A stretch of 64,000 nt of DNA, taken from positions 992,001 through 1,056,000 of the forward strand of contig NZ_AP018664.1 in the NCBI RefSeq assembly GCF_003967075.1, in the 5' to 3' direction. The translations under genes and the position numbers were made by a program. The stretch is from Sphingobium amiense. GTDB taxonomy: Bacteria; Pseudomonadota; Alphaproteobacteria; Sphingomonadales; Sphingomonadaceae. Below are positions 1 through 7,997 of this stretch, in pieces (within the stretch, counting starts at the first letter, position 1; each line of letters opens with the position of its first letter). Below the pieces are notes generated by a model. It made no database searches. It was not told where the DNA came from and was given only the letters and a program-made list of their open reading frames with translations.

Positions 1-754
1 TGGCTTCGGGGCCGGGCGCGCCGGAAAGGATGAGCAGGCGAGGGCGCGGCGTTTCCTCGACCCACAGGGGCACCGTTGCCTTCTCGATCACGCGTTTGCC
101 CCGCAGGATGCGCAGGGTGAAGCGCGCGGTTCCTGCCGCGCGTGCCGTGCCCGCCAGCAGAAAGCCGCCGTCCTCGCGGACCGGCTGTGCATCGGTGACG
201 CGGCCCGCCGGGTCGAGCAGTTCGACATCCGCGTCCGGCATTCCGGCGACCGTGCCGCCGACTTCGAACCGCGATCCGGGCGCGATGGCTGGCGGTGGAG
301 CGAGATGAGTGAGGCCGGTCGGAAAAGCACCCGCGTTAAACTGGACCGAAAGCCCGCGCGCCTGATCCACGTCGCGGGGCTTGAGGCCGTTGCCCAGCAC
401 ACGGATCGTCCGAACGCCGGGATAGCGGCGAAGCGCCGTGGCGAGATCCGGCGCGCGTTCCCCACCGGCGATGGAGGGCGCTTCGGGAAGGAGGATCAGC
501 GGATCGCCGCCCGCTGACGCGAGACGGGGCGCGCCTGCCGTCGCGATCCGAAGCGACGCGGTCTGCCCGATTGAGGCAGGTGGAAACAGGGCGCAGTAAA
601 GGAGGATGGCCGTCACCGGCTGAAGCGTCAGGAGAAGTGCGAGCCGCCACGGGTGCGCCCGCTGCGCGGCGGACCTTTGCCAGAGCAGGAGGCGTATGGC
701 GGCGCCCAGCGTCGCCAGTGCCAGCAGCGCGGCCACGATCGTCTCGGGCTTCAT
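1..754 (-). CDS. Membrane protein of the MoxR/DUF58 operon (3' end outside window)
   Basis: Reading the minus strand from an ATG at 754 gives an open frame of about 250 codons that runs off the window edge without a stop. It begins MKPETIVAALLALATLGAAI, a membrane segment, and has a second hydrophobic segment around residues 42-58. The rest looks like an extracytoplasmic beta-rich region (residues about 140-245). The start ATG overlaps the stop of the upstream DUF4175 gene (ATGA), so it is translationally coupled and the last visible member of the MoxR-DUF58-BatA-DUF4175 operon. No catalytic motif is visible in the part present. By position it may be a further BatA/VWA-like or glutamine-amidotransferase-like membrane protein, but that is inference. 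Confidence 0.7.
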   Translation of the reverse strand, partial: MKPETIVAALLALATLGAAIRLLLWQRSAAQRAHPWRLALLLTLQPVTAILLYCALFPPASIGQTASLRIATAGAPRLASAGGDPLILLPEAPSIAGGERAPDLATALRRYPGVRTIRVLGNGLKPRDVDQARGLSVQFNAGAFPTGLTHLAPPPAIAPGSRFEVGGTVAGMPDADVELLDPAGRVTDAQPVREDGGFLLAGTARAAGTARFTLRILRGKRVIEKATVPLWVEETPRPRLLILSGAPGPEA

Positions 755-2856
755 CGCGCGCGTCCGATCAGGCCAAGATAGCGCGCGCCTGCGGCGTCGG
801 GCGCAGGACGGCGTGTAGCCTGCCCCAACGGACGCTCCATCGCGCGCCAGAGTTGAGCGCGGAGCGCTTCGCGGCAGGACGCGCAGGCGGGATCGCGCCG
901 CACCGCATCCATCGCCCCGGTCAGCGCCAGCGCGTCAGGAAGGCGCAAGGCGTTGGCGCGGCTCCAGCGTTCCAGCGGCGCAAGGTCGATGGCGCCACGG
1001 ATCGCATCCGGCCCTTCGCCGAGCGCGCGCCATGCTGCGGCTGCCGGGCCGTCGCCGCGTTCCGCCGGGACGGTCGGCAATATCCGGCTGGCGATCCCCT
1101 CCCGCTTGCCCGTCATCCGCCGCGACGGATCGAACGGCGGCAGTTCCGGCCCGACGCGGGAGAGGAAGATGCGCGTCGCCTGCTGCACTTCCTTGATGAA
1201 ACGCAGCGCCTTGGTGGCGAAGGGGAGGGCAAGGTCGGGATGCCCCTGCTTGAGTTCGCGTTCGGAGAGCCACATCTGGTCCACGGCCTGCTTCAGGATC
1301 GCGCGGGTTTCGGGAGGGAGGCTGGACGCCTGCGAATCGTCGTGCGGATGGCCGAAAGCGGCGAGCACGTCTTCGGGCGCGCCGAAGCCGGACGCGGATG
1401 GGGCGGGCGGGCCGCCATGGTCGTGGCCGTCGGCTTCCCCGTCTGCTGTCGGCAGCGCGGGTTCACCTTCCTCCTCACCGCCCAGAAACTGACTGTAGCG
1501 GCCGCGCAGGACCTGCTGGTCGCCGCCGATCGACGTGGAGCGGGCGAGATAGCGGTCGGCGGATAGGGTCCGCCTTTGCTTCAGCAGCGCCTGCGCGTCG
1601 ATGATGATCTGCCGCTGGCTGCGGAAATAGGCAGGCAGGGTGGTGTTGACCATGCCGGTGAGGCCGCTGCTTTCGGGCTGCCGCGCGGATGGCCAGCGCA
1701 GGATCAGGCTGGGTCCGCGCACTTCCTGCGGATTGGGGCTGCGATTGTCGCGGACGATCAGTTGCACGACCATGTCGCCGCCCGCCGAAAAGCCGAAGCG
1801 GGCGAAGTCGAGCGTCGGGGCGAAGCGCTTTTCGCGCGCGCTGCCGTTGCCCGCCACTGCGACTTCCCGCTCGCTGAAGGTGACATTCTCGCCTTCTCCG
1901 ACCGCCAGCGTGACGCGCAGCCGCGCCGAGGGCGCAACGCCATAATCGTCAGTGGCGGCGAAGACGGGTGTCCAGCTTCTCTGGCCGGGCGACACCATGG
2001 TGAGGCCCGTAGCCGGGGAAAGCGCCTTCACCTGCGGCGGCATATCGGGTGTCGCGTCGATGCGGTGGAGAGGCGGGGTTGGCCCTCGCCCCTGCGAAGG
2101 ATCGACGCGGTAGAGGAAGGCGGCGTCGGCGGTCCGGCTCGCAATCCAGTCGCCGCCATCGCGGTCGAGCGCGACCGGCTGGCCGCCGAGCATCAGGAGG
2201 CGCGGGACGCTGGCGTCGGGGGAGAAGCGCAGCCGCCATTCCAGCCGCGATCCTGTCGGCACGCGGGCATCGAGGGACGCGGAATCGCGGAACGGCAGGC
2301 CGGTATAGGCGGGCGGGATGATGCGGAGATTCTGCGCCACCAGACGGGGGATGCCGGGCGATGGCGGCAATCCTTCCTTGCCGGGGCTGAGCGCGGGCAC
2401 ATCATGCGACGGGCGCGGCCAGAGCAGGGCGAGCGCCACAGCGACCGCGCACAGCGCTGCAACCGCTGCCAGTGAGCGGATGTGCCACGGGGGCGCGAGT
2501 GTGTCGCTGTCGATGGATTGCAATCGTTCCCCGATCCGCGCCCGCTGTAACCGTTCGAGGGGGCCGAGGGCATCGTCCCGGAACGGCAGCGCGCTGCTGT
2601 CTTCCAGTTCGGAATGGCGGGCGTCGAGCGTTCGGGTCAGCCAATGGGGCGTGAAGCGGCTCGCGCGGCGAAAGGCGACAGCGAAAGCGACAGGTAAGAG
2701 GAGAATCGGAACGACTGCTGCTGCGACCGGGCCAGCGACGCGAAAGAGGATGGCGGCCAGCGCGAGCAGCAGGGGGGCGGCGAGCGCCGCTGTCTCGATC
2801 AGCGCGCGGCGACGGGCGGGTGCTGTCCAGAGACATGCGGACGCTGGCTCCGTCAT
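751..2856 (-). CDS. DUF4175-like membrane protein
   Basis: A 701-residue protein with two closely spaced N-terminal membrane helices (about residues 20-60), a third near 125-145, then a long soluble region with Ig-like beta character and a C-terminal helical, charged part. A short His/Asp-rich stretch (DGHDHGG) lies in the middle. It resembles DUF4175 family proteins, which occur in alphaproteobacteria beside MoxR and DUF58 genes. I start it at the ATG at 2856, which overlaps the preceding stop in an ATGA. The open frame extends 26 codons further upstream into the preceding gene, which is unlikely to be used. The family's function is unknown; a role with the MoxR chaperone at the membrane is inferred from context. 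Confidence 0.7.
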   Translation of the reverse strand: MTEPASACLWTAPARRRALIETAALAAPLLLALAAILFRVAGPVAAAVVPILLLPVAFAVAFRRASRFTPHWLTRTLDARHSELEDSSALPFRDDALGPLERLQRARIGERLQSIDSDTLAPPWHIRSLAAVAALCAVAVALALLWPRPSHDVPALSPGKEGLPPSPGIPRLVAQNLRIIPPAYTGLPFRDSASLDARVPTGSRLEWRLRFSPDASVPRLLMLGGQPVALDRDGGDWIASRTADAAFLYRVDPSQGRGPTPPLHRIDATPDMPPQVKALSPATGLTMVSPGQRSWTPVFAATDDYGVAPSARLRVTLAVGEGENVTFSEREVAVAGNGSAREKRFAPTLDFARFGFSAGGDMVVQLIVRDNRSPNPQEVRGPSLILRWPSARQPESSGLTGMVNTTLPAYFRSQRQIIIDAQALLKQRRTLSADRYLARSTSIGGDQQVLRGRYSQFLGGEEEGEPALPTADGEADGHDHGGPPAPSASGFGAPEDVLAAFGHPHDDSQASSLPPETRAILKQAVDQMWLSERELKQGHPDLALPFATKALRFIKEVQQATRIFLSRVGPELPPFDPSRRMTGKREGIASRILPTVPAERGDGPAAAAWRALGEGPDAIRGAIDLAPLERWSRANALRLPDALALTGAMDAVRRDPACASCREALRAQLWRAMERPLGQATRRPAPDAAGARYLGLIGRAR

Positions 2857-3992
2857 GGGGCTGGCGCCCGGCTTCGCCGCGTCGCGATCCAGCGTTCGGC
2901 GCACAGGAGCGCGGCGATCAGCACGGCCAGCCACGGCCGCAGGTCATCGGGCCGGGGGAGCGGCGAGGGGCCGCCGGTAAGAGGCGCATAGTCCGACGTC
3001 TGAACGCGCGTGGGGGGCGGCGCCGGGGCGATCAGGTCGCGCAGACGGTCAGGAAAGTCGCTTTCGAGCAGCAGGGGCATCTGCGATGGAGACAGCGAAC
3101 GAGACAGGTGGACCAACTGCCCGCTGCCGATCTTCCCCTTGCGGGCGAGAATGCCGCCCTGCGGATCGAACCAGACGGGGAAGGCGGTGAGATCATCAGG
3201 CCAGAGCGCATCGGACGCGATCACCGCATGCCCGCCGCGCGCGACCCATGACCGGAGAGCGTCGGGCAGGCTGCCGCCCGCCATCCAGAACAGAGTGACG
3301 CTGGTCGGCGGGAGTGGGGCGGATGGCGAAGCGATGTCGATCTGTGCGGGGTCGCCCGGCGCTGCCCATGCGGCGCCTGCGGCGCGCAGGTAGAGGACGG
3401 ACGAGCGATGGGCGGCGTCCGCGCGGACGGCGATGGGCGGCGGCGGTGCTACCGGAGCGGATGGCGCGGGCCTGGCTCCCCCGGTGATGTGCCAGCGAAC
3501 GGGTCGCGACAGACGGGGGCGCTCGGCATCGGCTCCGTCCAGAATGGGGGGCGCGACGATGGCGATCTGCGTGCCGGGCGGCAGGGTGGCGTCGAGTTCG
3601 CGGAGGAGGCTTGCGGTCGGCAGGCTGCCGGAAGGGCGGGGGGTGTCGAGCGACGGAAAGCCGGGGGCGAGCCAGTGCGCTTCAACTTGGTCGTTCGTAT
3701 TCCCGTGATAGCTCGCGCCGGGAATGACGGCGACATAGGGCTGGCTGTCCGCCGCGCCGATCAGCACCGGCTGGGCCAGCCACAGCGCGGCGACAACAAG
3801 GAGAATCAGCCGCAGGGCCAGCAGCAGCCGTTCGTCGAAGCGCAGGCGCGATCGGGGCCTGGGCCTTTCCCGAAGCCAGCGCAGCGCGGCGAAATCGGTC
3901 AGCTTCTGCTCGCTGCGGCGGGCGATGTGGATGGCGAGTGGCACCAGCACGCCCGCCAGTGCGGCAAGGCCGAGCGGGAAGAGCAGGGTCAT
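2853..3992 (-). CDS. BatA-like aerotolerance-type membrane protein
   Basis: The N-terminus (MTLLFPLGLAALAGVLVPLA, then HIARR, then a second helix ending WLAQPV) matches the BatA N-terminal domain: two membrane helices separated by a basic segment. A long extracytoplasmic region with several proline-rich stretches and a C-terminal membrane helix near residues 355-370 follow. No von Willebrand MIDAS (DxSxS) is obvious, so it is BatA-like rather than a complete BatA. The gene sits between DUF58 and DUF4175 genes. The ATG at 3992 follows the upstream stop by 2 bases; a TTG at 3998 that overlaps the stop is also possible and has a better-spaced GAGG. Confidence 0.75.
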   Translation of the reverse strand: MTLLFPLGLAALAGVLVPLAIHIARRSEQKLTDFAALRWLRERPRPRSRLRFDERLLLALRLILLVVAALWLAQPVLIGAADSQPYVAVIPGASYHGNTNDQVEAHWLAPGFPSLDTPRPSGSLPTASLLRELDATLPPGTQIAIVAPPILDGADAERPRLSRPVRWHITGGARPAPSAPVAPPPPIAVRADAAHRSSVLYLRAAGAAWAAPGDPAQIDIASPSAPLPPTSVTLFWMAGGSLPDALRSWVARGGHAVIASDALWPDDLTAFPVWFDPQGGILARKGKIGSGQLVHLSRSLSPSQMPLLLESDFPDRLRDLIAPAPPPTRVQTSDYAPLTGGPSPLPRPDDLRPWLAVLIAALLCAERWIATRRSRAPAP

Positions 3993-3994
3993 CG

Positions 3995-4879
3995 TCAACG
4001 GGGTGCCTCGCCCTTGGCGAACAGGCGGCGGAGCGGCAGATCGACCGGTTCGTCCAGCGCGTGCGCGACATGGCCGACGCCCGCGCTGTCGAGCCGTCGA
4101 TGGAGGTTCTCGCGCGCCTGCGCAAAGCGGGCGAGGAAGTCGGCGCGCAGCGCGGGGCCATCCGCCAGCAGTTCCTCGCCGGTTTCCGGATCGCGGAAGC
4201 GGTGGCCGCCGTCGAAGGGGAAGTCGCGCTCCGCCACCGTCAGCATCTCGACCACCAGCGTTTCGCGTCCCGCCGCCAGCTTTTCTGCAAGCGCTATGGC
4301 CGCTTCGTCGAAACAGTCGCTGAGCAGCAGGACGAGATCGTGCCTGCCCACCCGTTCCCAGAGCGGCGCGAGTTGCGCTGCATCGGCGAAGCGGCGCGCG
4401 GGAGGCAGGGCGGTGAGCGCGATGCGGACCCGGTCGCGCTGGCGAAGGCCGGTGGCTGCGGGAACCAGCGTGAGGCCCGTATCGCCCAGTGCGACGAGGC
4501 CGAAGCGGTCGCCCTGCTGCATCGCGAGTTCGGCGATGGCGGCGGCCATGGCCTTTGCCGCGTCGAGGCGCGAATATGCGGGCCGGTCGGCGTCCGCCTG
4601 CGCCATGGAGGCGCTTATGTCGATCAGGGTCCAGATCGCGACGGGGCTTTCGCGCTCCGCCTCCCGGACGAAGAATTTGTCCGAGCGGGCGTAGAGCTTC
4701 CAGTCGATCTGCCGCAGTTCATCGCCCGGTTCGTAGGCGCGATACTGGGCGAATTCGAGGCCCGCGCCACGGCTGTGGCTGCGGTGCAGGCCGATGCCCT
4801 GCGCGCCGACCGCGCGGCGCGTGACGATGCGCAGGCCGCGCAGGCGGCTGCGGACATCGGGAGGCAGCAGGTCGCTCAT
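3995..4879 (-). CDS. DUF58 domain protein
   Basis: A 294-residue cytoplasmic protein with the DUF58 signature EYEPGD-type motif (here AYEPGDELRQIDWKLYAR, residues 48-65) and a VWA-like metal-binding motif DISAS at 87-91. DUF58 proteins pair with MoxR AAA+ ATPases, which are thought to act as chaperones inserting metal or assembling complexes. The MoxR gene lies directly upstream with a 12-base gap, and the BatA-like gene follows with almost no gap, so this is a standard MoxR-DUF58-Bat arrangement. Family assignment is firm; the client of the system is unknown. Confidence 0.88.
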   Translation of the reverse strand: MSDLLPPDVRSRLRGLRIVTRRAVGAQGIGLHRSHSRGAGLEFAQYRAYEPGDELRQIDWKLYARSDKFFVREAERESPVAIWTLIDISASMAQADADRPAYSRLDAAKAMAAAIAELAMQQGDRFGLVALGDTGLTLVPAATGLRQRDRVRIALTALPPARRFADAAQLAPLWERVGRHDLVLLLSDCFDEAAIALAEKLAAGRETLVVEMLTVAERDFPFDGGHRFRDPETGEELLADGPALRADFLARFAQARENLHRRLDSAGVGHVAHALDEPVDLPLRRLFAKGEAPR

Positions 4880-4891
4880 CGCGCGGCGGAT

Positions 4892-5881
4892 TCAGGCGAG
4901 CGGAACGGCGCGGACCAGCGCCGCGACCACATCGTCAGCGCTGCGTCCTTCGGCTTCGGCAGCGAAGGAGAGGAGAAGGCGATGGCGCATCACGGGTGCG
5001 GCGAGGGTGGCGATGTCCTCCCGCGTGGCGGCGAGACGGCCGTGCAGCAGCGCGCGCGCCTTGGCGCAGAGGATGAGCGCCTGCCCGGCGCGAGGGCCGG
5101 CGCCCCATTTCACATATTTGCGGATGTCCTCGGGAGCCATGTCACCGGGACGGCTGGCACGGACGAGGCGCGTGACCCAGGCGAGGAGATCGTCGCTCAG
5201 ATGCACGTCGCGCACCAGCGCCTGAAGCGCCAGCACTTCCTCACCCTGCATGACGGCGGGGACGCGCGCGCCGCCCGAGCCGGTCGTCTGGGCGAGGATG
5301 GCGCGTTCTTCCTCTTCGGTCGGATAATCCACGCGGATGTGGAGGAGGAAGCGGTCGAGCTGCGCTTCGGGCAGGGGGTAGGTGCCTGCCTGCTCCAGCG
5401 GGTTCTGCGTCGCCAGCACGAAGAACGGGGCGGGCAGGCGGTGGGTGATGCCCGCGTAGCTGACCGTCTTTTCCTGCATGGCTTCGAGCAGGGCGGCCTG
5501 CGTCTTGGGCGGAGTGCGGTTGAGTTCGTCCGCGAGGAGGAGGTTGGTGAAGACCGGACCCTGCTGGAAACGGAAGCTGCGATGGCCGGTGCCGTGGTCC
5601 TCTTCCAGCAATTCGGTGCCGAGGATGTCGCTGGGCATGAGGTCGGGGGTGAACTGGACCCGGCGGAAGTCGAGTTTCAGCGCATCGCCCAGCGAGCGGA
5701 CGAGGAGGGTCTTGCCGAGGCCCGGAACGCCTTCCAGCAGGCAGTGGCCGCCCGCCAGCAGGCCGATCAGCAACTGTTCGACGACCTCCGCCTGCCCGAC
5801 GATCGCCTGCCCGATCGCGGCGCGCAGATCGCCGAGGCGCGCGATGCGGTCATGAATTTCGGATTCGGTTATGTCTTTCAT
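4892..5881 (-). CDS. MoxR-family AAA+ ATPase
   Basis: A 329-residue AAA+ ATPase. The Walker A motif is GVPGLGKT at residues 51-58, Walker B is LLLADE at 114-119, and a sensor-1 region reads ATQNPLE. The length and the N-terminal IVGQ..VVEQLL segment are typical for MoxR. It acts in the cytoplasm as an ATP-driven chaperone for a membrane or VWA-containing partner, probably the DUF58 and BatA-like products encoded downstream. It is the first gene of the coupled run ending at the window edge. The 43-base gap to the DUF4159 gene upstream makes co-transcription with that gene likely too. Confidence 0.92.
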   Translation of the reverse strand: MKDITESEIHDRIARLGDLRAAIGQAIVGQAEVVEQLLIGLLAGGHCLLEGVPGLGKTLLVRSLGDALKLDFRRVQFTPDLMPSDILGTELLEEDHGTGHRSFRFQQGPVFTNLLLADELNRTPPKTQAALLEAMQEKTVSYAGITHRLPAPFFVLATQNPLEQAGTYPLPEAQLDRFLLHIRVDYPTEEEERAILAQTTGSGGARVPAVMQGEEVLALQALVRDVHLSDDLLAWVTRLVRASRPGDMAPEDIRKYVKWGAGPRAGQALILCAKARALLHGRLAATREDIATLAAPVMRHRLLLSFAAEAEGRSADDVVAALVRAVPLA

Positions 5882-5924
5882 TTTCAGTCCCTTGCTGGGA
5901 TATTCTCAGATGAAATGGAAATCG

Positions 5925-6620
5925 TCAAACCGACAGCGCATACATCACGATGTTGACTGCGAACTTCGTATTGTCTTCCGCGAGGAAGCGTTTGTTGCGC
6001 CAGTCATAGTCCCATTCGCAGCCATAATCCTTGTTGCTGTAGAGGACGCCCAGCCGTCCGTTCACCTCTATGCCCTTGAGATAATCGTGGATGAGGTCAT
6101 CGCCCCAGCCGTTCAGTTCGAGCGTGGTGTTGGGCGGTCCGTCGAATTTGAAGAAGCTGCGGTAGAGGCCGTGGGTCTTGGGCAGCGGCTTCAGCGCTTT
6201 GGGGCCGAAGATCTTGCCCATCTGCGCTTCGAACGAGCGGGCGAAGAGGCCGTCTATGTCATGGTTGCAATCGTCCACCATGACAAAGCCGCCATTGCGC
6301 ACATAGCGTTCGAAATTGCGGCGCTCTGCGGGGGAGAACTCGACCAGCTTGTGCCCCGCCATGTAACAGAAGGGGGCGGTCAGCATCCTGGGGTCCGACA
6401 GCGGAACCACATGCTCCTTCGGGTCCACCCGCAGCGTCGTATAGTCGATCAGCGAGGTGATGATGTTGGACGGCGTCCGCTGGTCCACGTCCCAGTCGCC
6501 CGAGTCATAGCGAAGACGAGTGAACCAGAAGTCGTAGCCGCCCGCAGCGGACAGCGGCCGGGCGAGCATCGCGCTCGCCAGACCGCCCGCCATCAGCCGG
6601 AGAAAGTCACCGCGCGTCAT
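5925..6620 (-). CDS. DUF4159 domain protein with export signal
   Basis: A 231-residue protein with a hydrophobic N-terminal segment (residues 7-24, FLRLMAGGLASAMLARPLSA) that looks like an export signal. It resembles a Tat-type n-region but lacks twin arginines. The mature part is a DUF4159 domain, with segments such as FCYMAGHKL, GGFVMVDDCNHD and GVLYSNKDYGCEW. DUF4159 proteins have a glutamine-amidotransferase-like fold and often accompany MoxR/DUF58 genes. Here it lies between the TldD/TldE pair and MoxR, all on the same strand with short gaps. The biochemical function is unknown. Confidence 0.82.
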   Translation of the reverse strand: MTRGDFLRLMAGGLASAMLARPLSAAGGYDFWFTRLRYDSGDWDVDQRTPSNIITSLIDYTTLRVDPKEHVVPLSDPRMLTAPFCYMAGHKLVEFSPAERRNFERYVRNGGFVMVDDCNHDIDGLFARSFEAQMGKIFGPKALKPLPKTHGLYRSFFKFDGPPNTTLELNGWGDDLIHDYLKGIEVNGRLGVLYSNKDYGCEWDYDWRNKRFLAEDNTKFAVNIVMYALSV

Positions 6621-6638
6621 CCTCCGGCCGTCATCCCT

Positions 6639-7973
6639 TTACACCGCGTCCGACAGCGAGGTGAAGGTGAAGTCGCGCAGCTTCATGGGCGGGATCACCA
6701 TCACCATGTCGCTTTCATCGCTCTTCACGCGGACGGGCTTGCCCAGTTCCTCGACATTGTTGAGCATGATGACCGGGCTTTCGTTGAAGCGGAAATTCTT
6801 CACCGGATATTTGATCTGCCCGTTTTCGATATAGAAGGTGCCGTCGCGGGTCAGGCCCGTCAGCAAAACCGTCTGCGGATCGACCATGCGGATATACCAT
6901 GTGCGCGAGACGAGAATGCCGCGTTCGGTCGTGCGGATAAGGTCAGCGGTCGATTTGGTGCCGCCTTCCATGATGAGATTGCCGAATTCAGCCTGTTCGG
7001 GCCGCCCCTGTTTCTGCGACCAGTAGCGGCTGTAGTTCATGTTGAGGAGCTTGCCGTTCTGGATGATTGGCATCTTCCTGCGGGCGACGCTCTCCGAATC
7101 CCACGGATAGATGGCCGCGCCGGGATAGGCGGGGTCGGTGAACATGGTGACCTGAGGCCCATAGACCTGCTCGCCCAGCTTGTTGCCGCCGCCTTTCTTC
7201 GACAGGAAGCTGCGGCCTTCGTCGGCGGAGCGCGCGTCGAAATAGAACATCATGAAGGCGATGAGACCGGCGGCGGCGGCGGGTTCGAGGATGACGGTAT
7301 ATTTGCCCGGCTCCAGCGCCTGCGCGCCTGCCGATGCGCTGGCCTTGCGCATGGCGACGCGGATGTCCTCGCCCGCGCTGAATTGCGCCACGTCCTGCAC
7401 ATTATGGCCGACCCAGCCCGATCCGCGCCCGTCCTCCGTCCGAACGGTGCAGGTATAATCGCTGCTGCTGCCGGTCTGGTATCCGTAATTACCCTTGCTG
7501 TTCATGAAGGCGACGAAGCCCGCCTGATCCTCCAGATAGCCCGCCGCGACGAGCTTTTCGGCGCGGCAGGGGGCGATGGATTCGGCGGCGACCTTCGCGC
7601 GGTAAGCGGGCGTTATGCCAGCGGTCGAAGCGCTGAACGTGTCGGTCTTCATGTAGGTCTGCTTGGGAACGGCGGGCATGAATTCCGGGTTTTCCGGCGC
7701 CAGCTTCGCCAGTTCTTCGGCCCGTCGCACGACTCGTTCGAGCGCGGCGTCATCGAACTGGTTGATGGTGGCAATGCCGACGCGCTTGCCATAGGCGACC
7801 TGCACCTGAAGCTCGATATCGTCGGTGATGCCTGCGGTCGATACGTCGTTGCGGGCGAAGCGGATATTGCCGCGTGTGTTGCCGGTCAGTTGGGCGGTGC
7901 ATTCGTCCGCCTTGGAAAAGCCAAGAACCTTGGTCAGAATCGCCTTGGCCTGCGCTTCGGGAAGGATGCTCAT
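6639..7973 (-). CDS. TldD/PmbA family protein, TldE-like (no HExxxH)
   Basis: A 444-residue member of the TldD/TldE (PmbA) family, which forms heterodimeric peptidases processing small proteins and modified peptides. No HExxxH zinc motif is present, as expected of the TldE-type subunit. Family features include the Gly-rich middle and the C-terminal block with FRFNESPVIMLNNVEELG. It begins MSILPEAQAKAI and has no signal peptide, unlike its neighbour. It follows the TldD-type gene with a 24-base gap and precedes the DUF4159 gene by 18 bases. The partner relationship to the adjacent TldD homologue is inferred from family biology and adjacency. Confidence 0.85.
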   Translation of the reverse strand: MSILPEAQAKAILTKVLGFSKADECTAQLTGNTRGNIRFARNDVSTAGITDDIELQVQVAYGKRVGIATINQFDDAALERVVRRAEELAKLAPENPEFMPAVPKQTYMKTDTFSASTAGITPAYRAKVAAESIAPCRAEKLVAAGYLEDQAGFVAFMNSKGNYGYQTGSSSDYTCTVRTEDGRGSGWVGHNVQDVAQFSAGEDIRVAMRKASASAGAQALEPGKYTVILEPAAAAGLIAFMMFYFDARSADEGRSFLSKKGGGNKLGEQVYGPQVTMFTDPAYPGAAIYPWDSESVARRKMPIIQNGKLLNMNYSRYWSQKQGRPEQAEFGNLIMEGGTKSTADLIRTTERGILVSRTWYIRMVDPQTVLLTGLTRDGTFYIENGQIKYPVKNFRFNESPVIMLNNVEELGKPVRVKSDESDMVMVIPPMKLRDFTFTSLSDAV

Positions 7974-7997
7974 CTATCTGTCTCCTGAAACGGTCTG

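Noticed and set aside
3938..5956. 672-codon plus-strand frame
   Set aside because: It lies antisense to DUF58 and MoxR, which have clear motifs; no ribosome binding site and low-complexity composition.
5871..7988. 705-codon plus-strand frame
   Set aside because: Antisense to the DUF4159 and TldE-like genes; no recognisable domain.
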